Source of the DNA: CAVQCJ01 sp963711005
GTDB lineage: Bacteria; Actinomycetota; Actinomycetes; Prado026
Reading direction: 5' to 3'
NCBI GenBank assembly: GCA_963711005.1
Contig: CAVQCJ010000004.1
Location: forward strand, 496,001-560,000
DNA length: 64,000 bases
Positions 42,477-50,408 of this stretch are shown here, piece after piece. Positions within the stretch are counted from its first letter, which is position 1, and every line of letters begins with the position of its first letter. Below the pieces are notes generated by a model, which was not told where the DNA came from, searched no databases, and saw only the letters and a program-made list of their open reading frames with translations. The position numbers were made by a program, and so were the translations under genes.

Positions 42477-43697
42477 ATGACCGAGAACCTTCCCGAGAAC
42501 CTCTCGCCCGCGCTGGTCCGGGGTCTGCTCACGCGCCGCACAGTCATGCAGGGCGCCGGGGTGGCCGGCATGGCGGCGGTTCTGGCCGCCTGCGGCACCA
42601 AGGGCACCGCCACGCCCGCCGGCGGGGGGAGCGCCTCCGCCAAGCCGACCTGGGCCGACAAGTCGGACACCGACAAGGTCGTCAACTGGTCCAACTGGCA
42701 GGCGTACATCGACGTCAACGACAAGACCTCGACGCACCCGACCCTGGAGGCCTTCCAGAAGCAGACCGGCATCAAGGTCAACTACACCGAGGACGTCAAC
42801 GACAACGACGAGTTCTTCGCGAAGATCCAGCCGCAGCTGTCCGCGAGCCAGGACACCGGCCGCGACACCTTCTGCCTCACCGACTGGATGGCCTCCAAGC
42901 TGATCCTGCTCGGCTGGGTCCAGGAGCTGAACAAAGACAACATCCCCAACGCCAGCAACCTGGTCGACACCCTCCAGCACGTGGCCTTCGACGACGGCCG
43001 CAAGTACTCGCTGCCCTGGCAGAGCGGCTTCACCGGGATCGCCTACAACCCGAAGTCGACGGGCGGCAAGAAGATCGAGACCATCGACCAGCTGCTGAAC
43101 GACCCCTCGATCAAGGGCAAGGTCACGCTGCTCACCGAGATGCGCGACACGGTCGGCCTGGTGATGCTCTCGCAGGGCAAGGACCCGGCGAAGTTCTCCG
43201 ACGACGACTTCAACGCGGCCATGGACACCCTGCAGAAGGCCAAGGACGCCGGTCAGCTCAAGGGCTTCACGGGCAACGACTACACCAAGGGCCTGGCCTC
43301 CGGCGACATCGCCGCCTGCATGGCCTGGACCGGCGACGTCGTCCAGCTGAAGGCAGACAACCCCAACCTGGGGTACGTCCTGCCGGAGACCGGCCACATG
43401 CAGTGGTCCGACAACTTCCTGATCCCGAACGCCGCCCAGCACAAGAAGAACGCCGAGGTCTTGATCAACTACTACTACGACCCCAAGGTCATGGCCCAGG
43501 TCGAGGACTACGTCAACTACATCCCGCCGGTGAAGGGCTCCAAGGAGGAGCTCCTCAAATCGGACCCGACTACGGCAAACAACCAGCTGATCTTCCCCTC
43601 AGATGCCACGCTGGCCCAGTCCCACGTCTTCATGGGTCTCAGCGAGGCGCAGGAGACGAAGTACAACAAGGCCTTCCAGGCCCTCATCGGAGGCTGA
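42477..43697 (+). CDS. potD: Spermidine/putrescine ABC transporter, substrate-binding lipoprotein
   Basis: This 406-residue lipoprotein has an N-terminal twin-arginine segment (LTRRTVMQG, residues 18-26) and a lipobox AVLAACG with Cys at about 39, so it is likely Tat-exported and lipid-anchored. The mature part is a PotD/SBP type with VVNWSNWQAYIDV, FCLTDWMASKL and MAWTGDVVQL. Family members bind putrescine or spermidine. GGAGGA lies before the ATG. It is followed by potA, potB and potC in one operon. Confidence 0.92.
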   Translation: MTENLPENLSPALVRGLLTRRTVMQGAGVAGMAAVLAACGTKGTATPAGGGSASAKPTWADKSDTDKVVNWSNWQAYIDVNDKTSTHPTLEAFQKQTGIKVNYTEDVNDNDEFFAKIQPQLSASQDTGRDTFCLTDWMASKLILLGWVQELNKDNIPNASNLVDTLQHVAFDDGRKYSLPWQSGFTGIAYNPKSTGGKKIETIDQLLNDPSIKGKVTLLTEMRDTVGLVMLSQGKDPAKFSDDDFNAAMDTLQKAKDAGQLKGFTGNDYTKGLASGDIAACMAWTGDVVQLKADNPNLGYVLPETGHMQWSDNFLIPNAAQHKKNAEVLINYYYDPKVMAQVEDYVNYIPPVKGSKEELLKSDPTTANNQLIFPSDATLAQSHVFMGLSEAQETKYNKAFQALIGG

Positions 43698-43701
43698 GGC
43701 G

Positions 43702-44883
43702 ATGACCGAACCCGCAACCCGGAGCCGCGGCGACGTACAGCAGGACGGTGACCTGCGGATCCTGTCGGTCACCAAGTCGTTCGGCTCGTTCACCGCGGTC
43801 GACGACCTGACGCTGACGATCCCGCAGGGCTCGTTCTTCGCCCTGCTCGGCCCCTCGGGTTGCGGGAAGACGACCACGCTGCGCATGGTCGCCGGGCTCG
43901 AGGACCCGACCGTGGGTCAGATCCTCATCGGGGACGCGGACATCACCGGCGCCAAGCCGTACAAGCGGCCGGTGAACACGGTCTTCCAGAACTACGCGCT
44001 GTTCCCGCACCTGGACATCTTCGAGAACGTGGCGTTCGGCCTGCGGCGCCGGCACCAGGGTGACGTCAAGCAGCGGGCCAACGACGCGCTCGAGCTGGTC
44101 GAGCTCGGGCACCTGGCCCGGCGCAAGCCGTCCCAGCTGTCCGGCGGCCAGCAGCAGCGGGTCGCGCTGGCCAGGGCGATCGTCAACCGGCCCTCGGTGC
44201 TGCTCCTGGACGAGCCGCTCGGGGCGCTGGACCTCAAGCTCCGGCGGCAGATGCAGATCGAGCTCAAGCGGATCCAGACCGAGGTCGGCATCACCTTCGT
44301 GCACGTCACGCACGACCAGGAAGAGGCCATGACCATGGCCGACACGATCGCGGTCATGAACGCGGGGCGGGTCGAGCAGATGGGCGACCCGGCCAGCCTG
44401 TACGAGAACCCGTCGACGACCTTCGTCGCGAACTTCCTCGGGCAGTCGAACCTCATCCGCGCGACGGTGACCGGCACCTCGGGCGAAGACATCCTGCTGG
44501 ACGTGGCGGGGCAGCGAGTGGTGCTGCCGCGCTCGCGCACGGCGTCGACCGCGAGCGACCTGCTGGTCGGCGTCCGGCCGGAGAAGATCAGCATCGTGCC
44601 CGAGGGCGAGCACGTGGCCGAGGGCTCCAACGTCCTGACCGGCGGGGTCGTGTCCGACGCGAGCTTCACCGGCGTCAGCACCCAGTACCTGGTCCGGATG
44701 CCCTGGGACCAGGAGGTGATGGTGTTCGCCCAGAACGTCGGGGTGGAGGTGCTGCGGCCGGGCACCAAGGTCATGCTGTCGTGGGTGCCCGCGCACACGT
44801 TCGGCCTGGACGCCGCGCAGGACATGAACGCCGGCGTCGAGATCGAGGGCGAGGAAGCCGCGACGGTCGGGGCGACCCCGTGA
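43702..44883 (+). CDS. potA: Spermidine/putrescine ABC transporter, ATPase
   Basis: This 393-residue ATPase has Walker A GPSGCGKTTTLRMVAG near residue 49, Q-loop NYALFPHL, signature LSGGQQQRVALARA, Walker B VLLLDEPLGALD, and a C-terminal TOBE domain. PotA energises the importer. ATG 43702 is 4 bp after potD; its stop overlaps potB start (GTGA). Confidence 0.93.
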   Translation: MTEPATRSRGDVQQDGDLRILSVTKSFGSFTAVDDLTLTIPQGSFFALLGPSGCGKTTTLRMVAGLEDPTVGQILIGDADITGAKPYKRPVNTVFQNYALFPHLDIFENVAFGLRRRHQGDVKQRANDALELVELGHLARRKPSQLSGGQQQRVALARAIVNRPSVLLLDEPLGALDLKLRRQMQIELKRIQTEVGITFVHVTHDQEEAMTMADTIAVMNAGRVEQMGDPASLYENPSTTFVANFLGQSNLIRATVTGTSGEDILLDVAGQRVVLPRSRTASTASDLLVGVRPEKISIVPEGEHVAEGSNVLTGGVVSDASFTGVSTQYLVRMPWDQEVMVFAQNVGVEVLRPGTKVMLSWVPAHTFGLDAAQDMNAGVEIEGEEAATVGATP

Positions 44884-45803
44884 GCGCGCTCGCGCAGATC
44901 GGCGACGCGGACAAGGTCGCCGCGCCGCCGCCGGCCAGGCGGGGCCGCAAGTTCGTCCCGTACTTCCTCCTGGCACCCGGCCTGCTCTGGCTCGCCGTGT
45001 TCTTCGTCGTGCCGATGATCTTCCTGCTGTCGCAGTCGCTCCAGACCGGGTCGCTGGAGCAGGGCTACACCCTGACGTTCACCTGGTCCACGTACACGGA
45101 CGCCCTTTCCCTGTACTGGCCGCAGTTCCTACGCTCGTTCATCTACGCCGGGCTGGCCACCGGGCTCGGCCTGCTGATCGGCTACCCGCTGGCGTACTGC
45201 ATCGCGTTCAAGTCCGGCCGGTGGAAGAGCGTCCTGCTCGTGCTGGTCATCGCCCCGTTCTTCACGAGCTTCCTGCTGCGGACGCTGGCCTGGCAGACGA
45301 TCCTTTCCAGCCAGGGTCTGGTGTACCGGGTGATGGCCGACCTGCACATCATCGACCTGCTGCAGAAGCTCCAGCTGATCAACGGCGACCAGCTGCTCAA
45401 CACGCCGTTCGCTGTGATCATGGGGCTGACGTACAACTTCCTGCCGTTCATGGTGCTGCCGCTGTTCGCGAGCCTGGACCGGATCGACCCCCGCCTGCTC
45501 GAGGCCGGCGCCGACCTGTACGGCAAGCCGTTCACGGCGTTCCGCAAGGTGACCTGGCCGCTGTCGCTGCCGGGCGTCGTGGCCGGCACGCTGCTGACCT
45601 TCATCCCGGCGGCCGGTGACTACATCAACTCCAAGCTTCTCGGGAACCCGAACACGACGATGATCGGCCAGGTCATCGACGGTCAGTTCCTGCGGGTGCG
45701 CGACTACCCGACCGCGGCGGCGCTGTCGTTCGTGCTGATGGCGACGATCCTCGTGCTGGTCTCGGTCTACGTGTGGCGAGCCGGGACGGAGGAGCTCGTC
45801 TGA
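44880..45803 (+). CDS. potB: Spermidine/putrescine ABC transporter, permease PotB
   Basis: This 307-residue permease has about six membrane helices and the cytoplasmic EAA loop EAGADLYGKPFTAFRKVTWP, which contacts PotA. GTG 44880 overlaps the potA stop, and its own stop overlaps the potC ATG by one base. Confidence 0.92.
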   Translation: MSALAQIGDADKVAAPPPARRGRKFVPYFLLAPGLLWLAVFFVVPMIFLLSQSLQTGSLEQGYTLTFTWSTYTDALSLYWPQFLRSFIYAGLATGLGLLIGYPLAYCIAFKSGRWKSVLLVLVIAPFFTSFLLRTLAWQTILSSQGLVYRVMADLHIIDLLQKLQLINGDQLLNTPFAVIMGLTYNFLPFMVLPLFASLDRIDPRLLEAGADLYGKPFTAFRKVTWPLSLPGVVAGTLLTFIPAAGDYINSKLLGNPNTTMIGQVIDGQFLRVRDYPTAAALSFVLMATILVLVSVYVWRAGTEELV

Positions 45804-46675
45804 TGGCGACGATGACCACCCCCACCCAGGGCCGGGCCCTCCCGGCGGCCCCGCCACCGCGGCGCCGCAAGAACCCGGTCGACTGGCTGCGCGAGCACCT
45901 CATCCAGATCGTCGCGTTCTTCGTGTTCGTCTACATGCTGCTGCCGAACCTCATCGTCATCCTGTTCTCGTTCAACCAGCCGGCGGGCAAGTACAACTAC
46001 GACTTCGTCCAGTTCTCGCTCAACGCATGGCTGCACCCGTGCGCGCCCCCGGGCATGTGCGACTCCGTCGTGCTCAGCCTGGAGATCGGGCTGGTCGCCA
46101 CGCTGGTGGCCACGATCCTGGGCACGATGGTCGCGTTCGCGCTCGCCCGGTACCGCTTCGGCGGACGGGCCGCCACCAACCTGCTCATCTTCATGCCGAT
46201 GGCGACGCCCGAGGTCGTGATGGGGTCGTCGCTGCTGACGCTGTTCGTCAACCTGACGATCATCCCGCTCGGACCGATCACCATCTTCATCGCCCACGTG
46301 ATGTTCTGCGTGAGCTTCGTGGTCGTCACGGTCAAGGCCCGCATCGCCGGCCTCGACCCGAGGCTGGAGCAGGCCGCGATGGACCTGTACGCCACCGAGC
46401 GGCAGACGTTCACGCGGATCACGCTGCCGCTGGTCGCCCCGGGCATCGCCGCGGGTGCCCTGCTCGCGTTCTCGTTGTCGTTCGACGACTACATCATCAC
46501 GAACTTCAACTCGTCGTCGACGTCGACCACGTTCCCGCTCTTCGTCTGGGGTGCCGCTCAGAAGGGCACCCCGCCCCAGCTCAACGTGGTCGGCACGGTC
46601 ATGTTCGTGCTGTCGTTCCTGCTGGTCGGCCTCGGCCAGCTGATCGCCTGGCGGCGGCGCCGGGCGAAGGCGTAG
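45803..46675 (+). CDS. potC: Spermidine/putrescine ABC transporter, permease PotC
   Basis: This 290-residue permease has about six membrane helices and the EAA-like loop EQAAMDLYATERQTFTRITLP. A CAPPGMCD Cys pair sits in an external loop. ATG 45803 overlaps the potB stop (TGATG). The FAD oxidase gene follows after 10 bp. Confidence 0.92.
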   Translation: MATMTTPTQGRALPAAPPPRRRKNPVDWLREHLIQIVAFFVFVYMLLPNLIVILFSFNQPAGKYNYDFVQFSLNAWLHPCAPPGMCDSVVLSLEIGLVATLVATILGTMVAFALARYRFGGRAATNLLIFMPMATPEVVMGSSLLTLFVNLTIIPLGPITIFIAHVMFCVSFVVVTVKARIAGLDPRLEQAAMDLYATERQTFTRITLPLVAPGIAAGALLAFSLSFDDYIITNFNSSSTSTTFPLFVWGAAQKGTPPQLNVVGTVMFVLSFLLVGLGQLIAWRRRRAKA

Positions 46676-46685
46676 GCGTCCAGGC

Positions 46686-48107
46686 GTGCACCGACCGGAC
46701 GTGCCGCCGGCTGACGCCCGGCGGCTGGCGGTGCTGGCCGACGCCGAGCCGACCTCGTTCTGGCTGTCCGCCGCCGGCCGGCCGCAGCCGGGGCCGGCGC
46801 TGGTCGGGGTCCAACAGGCCGACCTGATCGTCGTCGGCGCCGGCTACTCCGGGCTCTGGACCGCACTGCAGGCCAAGGAGGACGACCCGTCCCGCGACGT
46901 CGTGGTGCTGGAGTCCGCGGAGGTCGGCTGGGCCGCGTCGGGCCGCAACGGTGGCTTCTGCGTCGCCAGCCTGACCCACGGGTTCTTCAACGGGCTCGCC
47001 CGGTTCGAGCCCGAGCTCGCGACGCTGGTGCGGCTCGGTCACGAGAACCTCGACGGGATCGAGGCGACCCTGACCAGGTACGGCATCGACGCCGAGCTCG
47101 AGCGGACCGGCGAGCTGTCGGTGGCCGTGGCGCCCTGGCAGGTGGACGAGCTGCGCGAGGCGCCGGAGCTGGCCCGCGCGTACGGCGTCCACATGCAGTG
47201 GCGGGACCGCGACGAGGTGCAGGCCGACGTGCACTCGCCGACGTACCTGGGCGGGCTGTTCGAGCCGGCGTCGGCGCTGGTCCACCCGGCCAAGCTGGCC
47301 TGGGGCCTGGCCGACGCCTGCCGCTCGCTGGGCGTGCGGATCCACGAGCGCACCCCGGCGCTGGGGCTGGAACGCGACGGCGCCGGCATGCGGGTGCGCA
47401 CGCCGTACGGCTCGGTGCGGGCCGCGCGGGTCGCCCTGGCGACCAACGCCTTCCCGTCACTGCTGCGTCGCGTCCGCTCGTACATCGCGCCCGTCTACGA
47501 CTACGTGCTGGCCACCGAGCCGCTCAGCGCGGAGCAGCTCGAGGCGGTCGGCTGGAAGAGCCGGGTGGGCATCGGCGACTCGGCCAACCAGTTCCACTAC
47601 TACCGGCTCACCGCGGACCAGCGGATCGTCTGGGGCGGGTACGACGCGGTGTACCACTACGGGAACGGCCTGCGGCCCGAGCTCGACCAGCGGCCGGAGA
47701 CGTTCGCGATGCTGGCCGCGCACTTCGCCGAGACGTTCCCGATGCTCGAGGGGCTGCGGTTCAGCCACGCCTGGGGCGGCGTGATCGACACCTGCAGCCG
47801 GTTCTGCCCCTTCTGGGGGACCGGGTACGAGGGTCGCGTCGGCTACGTGACCGGCTACACCGGGCTCGGGGTGGGCGCCACCCGGTTCGGGGCCCGCGTC
47901 CTGCTGGACCTGCTCGCGGGCCGTCGCAACGAGCTCACCGCGCTGGACTACGTACGGTCCAAGCCGCTGCCGTTCCCCCCGGAGCCGCTGCGCTGGGTCG
48001 GCATCGAGCTGACCCGCCGGTCGCTGGACCGGGCCGACCGCAACGAGGGTCGACGCAACCTGTGGCTCAAGGCCTTGGACATGGCCGGCCTCGGCTTCGA
48101 CTCCTGA
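46686..48107 (+). CDS. FAD-dependent amine oxidoreductase (DAO family), second copy
   Basis: This 473-residue flavoprotein is a paralogue of the one at 30172: LIVVGAGYSGLWTALQAK near residue 42, GWAASGRNGGFC, SHAWGGVIDTCSRFCPFWG and GYTGLGVGATRFGAR. It resembles gamma-glutamylputrescine oxidase and related amine oxidases. It is last in the transporter operon, 10 bp after potC, so its substrate is probably what PotABCD brings in or a derivative. The window has no gamma-glutamyl ligase or hydrolase, so a direct amine oxidase role is equally possible. Confidence 0.83.
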   Translation: MHRPDVPPADARRLAVLADAEPTSFWLSAAGRPQPGPALVGVQQADLIVVGAGYSGLWTALQAKEDDPSRDVVVLESAEVGWAASGRNGGFCVASLTHGFFNGLARFEPELATLVRLGHENLDGIEATLTRYGIDAELERTGELSVAVAPWQVDELREAPELARAYGVHMQWRDRDEVQADVHSPTYLGGLFEPASALVHPAKLAWGLADACRSLGVRIHERTPALGLERDGAGMRVRTPYGSVRAARVALATNAFPSLLRRVRSYIAPVYDYVLATEPLSAEQLEAVGWKSRVGIGDSANQFHYYRLTADQRIVWGGYDAVYHYGNGLRPELDQRPETFAMLAAHFAETFPMLEGLRFSHAWGGVIDTCSRFCPFWGTGYEGRVGYVTGYTGLGVGATRFGARVLLDLLAGRRNELTALDYVRSKPLPFPPEPLRWVGIELTRRSLDRADRNEGRRNLWLKALDMAGLGFDS

Positions 48108-48236
48108 GTCGTCTCGGGCAAGCGAACAGACTGTAAGGGTACAAGGGCGCCAGACATCAAGGTGCGGGTGGATGCGAACGGGCGCGATCGCCACAATGAG
48201 CAGACCCCGACCAGCGACGACGACGAAGGACCGGCC

Positions 48237-49751
48237 ATGGGCGAGACCAACTCGGCAGCGACCAAGCACCTCACGCACTGGATCGGCGGCAAGCCCTACG
48301 GCGGCGTGGCCGAGCGGCAGGGCGAGGTGTTCGACCCCGCCACCGGCGAGCGCTCCGGCCTCGTCGACTTCGCCACGGCAGCCGTGATGGACGAGGCGGT
48401 CGCGGCCGCCAAGGAGGCGTTCGCGGACTGGCGCGGGTCGTCGTTGTCGCGGCGCACCCAGGTGCTGTTCGCCTTCCGGGAGCTGCTCAACGAGCGCAAG
48501 GAGGAGCTGGCCGCGCTCATCACCGCCGAGCACGGCAAGGTCCTGTCCGACGCCCTCGGCGAGGTGACCCGCGGGCTCGAGGTCGTCGAGTTCGCGTGCG
48601 GCATCCCGCACCTGCTCAAGGGCGGCTTCTCGGAGGGGGTGTCCACGAAGGTCGACGTGTACTCGATCCGCCAGCCGCTCGGCGTGGTCGGGATCATCTC
48701 CCCGTTCAACTTCCCGGCGATGGTCCCGATGTGGTTCTTCCCGATCGCGATCGCGTGCGGCAACACGGTCGTCGTCAAGCCGAGCGAGAAGGACCCGAGC
48801 GCCGTGAACTTCGTCGCCGAGCTGTGGGCCGAGGCCGGGCTGCCCGAAGGCGTGTTCAACGTCGTGCACGGCGACAAGGAGGCCGTGGACCGGCTGCTCA
48901 CCCACCCCGACGTCAAGAGCATCTCCTTCGTCGGCTCGACCCCGATCGCCCGCTACGTGTACGAGACCGGGACCCGGGCCGGCAAGCGGGTCCAGGCGCT
49001 CGGCGGCGCGAAGAACCACATGGTCGTCCTCCCGGACGCAGACCTGGACCTCGCCGCGGACGCCGCGGTGAACGCCGGCTTCGGCTCGGCGGGGGAGCGC
49101 TGCATGGCCATCTCGGCGCTCGTCGTTGTCGAGCCGGTGGCCGACGAGCTGGTCGGCAAGATCGCCGAGCGGATCGGCACCCTGCGCACCGGTGACGGCC
49201 GTCGTGGTGCCGACATGGGTCCGCTGGTCACCGCGGTGCACCGCGACAAGGTCGCCGGCTACGTCCAGGCCGGCGTCGACGCCGGCGCGAGCCTCGTCGT
49301 CGACGGTCGCGACGTCGAGCCGGACGGCGCGGCGGGCGGCTACTGGCTCGGCCCGACGCTGTTCGACCATGTCACGACCGACATGAGCATCTACTCGGAC
49401 GAGATCTTCGGGCCGGTGCTGTCGGTCGTGCGGGTCGAGTCGTACGACGATGCGCTCAAGATGGTCAACGACCACCCCTACGGCAACGGCACCGCCATCT
49501 TCACCAACGACGGCGGGGCGGCGCGCCGCTACCAGAACGAGGTCGAGGTCGGGATGGTCGGGATCAACGTGCCGATCCCGGTGCCGATGGCGTACTACTC
49601 GTTCGGCGGGTGGAAGTCCTCGCTGTTCGGGGACACGCACGCGCACGGGACCGAGGGTGTGCACTTCTTCACCCGGGGCAAGGTCATCACCTCGCGCTGG
49701 CTCGACCCCAGCCACGGCGGCCTGAACCTCGGATTCCCCCAGAACGTCTGA
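48237..49751 (+). CDS. mmsA: CoA-acylating methylmalonate/malonate semialdehyde dehydrogenase
   Basis: This 504-residue enzyme is of the MmsA group: HWIGGKPYGG, ISPFNFPAMVPMWF, catalytic Cys289 in GERCMAIS, and an FFTRGKVITSRW ending. MmsA makes propionyl-CoA or acetyl-CoA from the semialdehyde and CoA. In a polyamine operon the likely substrate is malonate semialdehyde, from beta-alanine produced when the aminopropyl part of spermidine is degraded; this is inference. ATG 48237 has GAAGGA upstream. The 129-bp gap before it may carry its own promoter. Confidence 0.9.
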   Translation: MGETNSAATKHLTHWIGGKPYGGVAERQGEVFDPATGERSGLVDFATAAVMDEAVAAAKEAFADWRGSSLSRRTQVLFAFRELLNERKEELAALITAEHGKVLSDALGEVTRGLEVVEFACGIPHLLKGGFSEGVSTKVDVYSIRQPLGVVGIISPFNFPAMVPMWFFPIAIACGNTVVVKPSEKDPSAVNFVAELWAEAGLPEGVFNVVHGDKEAVDRLLTHPDVKSISFVGSTPIARYVYETGTRAGKRVQALGGAKNHMVVLPDADLDLAADAAVNAGFGSAGERCMAISALVVVEPVADELVGKIAERIGTLRTGDGRRGADMGPLVTAVHRDKVAGYVQAGVDAGASLVVDGRDVEPDGAAGGYWLGPTLFDHVTTDMSIYSDEIFGPVLSVVRVESYDDALKMVNDHPYGNGTAIFTNDGGAARRYQNEVEVGMVGINVPIPVPMAYYSFGGWKSSLFGDTHAHGTEGVHFFTRGKVITSRWLDPSHGGLNLGFPQNV

Positions 49752-49832
49752 GGTTCCGCATCGTCGCAGGCGAGTGGCCCGTGGATCGTCACGAGCCGGA
49801 ACTGCCGGCCGCGGTGTCCCGTCCAACGTGCC

Positions 49833-50210
49833 GTGAAGCGTGTGCTGGCCACCGTCGTCCTGCTGGCGTTGCTGGCCGGGTGCGGTGACGGCCTGCGACC
49901 GGCACCCCCGGCTGCCAGCGTGCGCGGGACCGTGCTGGCCGCGCCGGGCTGCCCGGTCGAACGGCAGGACTCCCCGTGCCCGGACCTGCCCGTCGCGGGC
50001 GCGCAGGTGGTCGCGACCCGCGGTGGCTCCCGAGTCACCGATGCTCACGCTGGTGGCGACGGCTCCTTCTCCCTGGCGCTGCCCCCCGGCACGTACACCC
50101 TCACCGCGACGCAGGCGCACGGGTTGCGGACATCGGCCAGCGTGGTGGTGCGCGTCCCGCCGCTGGGGGTTTCCGGCGTGACCATCACGCTCGACAGCGG
50201 CATCCGCTGA
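49833..50210 (+). CDS. Small secreted lipoprotein with carboxypeptidase-regulatory-like domain
   Basis: This 125-residue protein has a signal peptide and lipobox LLALLAGCG (Cys near 21), then one Ig-like carboxypeptidase-regulatory domain: VAGAQVVATRGG, DGSFSLALPPGTYTLTATQA. It is probably anchored outside the membrane. No binding partner is known; it sits between mmsA and the secreted sulfatase. Confidence 0.75.
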   Translation: MKRVLATVVLLALLAGCGDGLRPAPPAASVRGTVLAAPGCPVERQDSPCPDLPVAGAQVVATRGGSRVTDAHAGGDGSFSLALPPGTYTLTATQAHGLRTSASVVVRVPPLGVSGVTITLDSGIR

Positions 50211-50248
50211 GCCGACCTGGCCGGACCGCCGCGAGCCCCTGCGCCCCG

Positions 50249-50280
50249 CGAAGGAGGGTCCTTCGTCCCTACCGGGGGTA
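50249..50280. promoter_or_regulatory. Paired inverted repeats upstream of sulfatase
   Basis: CGAAGGA-GGG-TCCTTCG at 50249-50265 and TACC-GGG-GGTA at 50270-50280 are adjacent inverted repeats, both with GGG centres. TTGACT at 50293-50298 could be a -35. They lie about 130-160 bp before the sulfatase start in a 198-bp gap. Confidence 0.4.
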
Positions 50281-50408
50281 CACCCTCGCGCGTTGACTGA
50301 TGGCCGAGCACGGGTGACGGCCTCCTCCCGGTGACTCTGCTCGAGTCGCCGGACGCCGGGGTCACGTCCGCCGTCCGCGAGGATCGCGAGTGGTGAGAGG
50401 TGTCGGCG

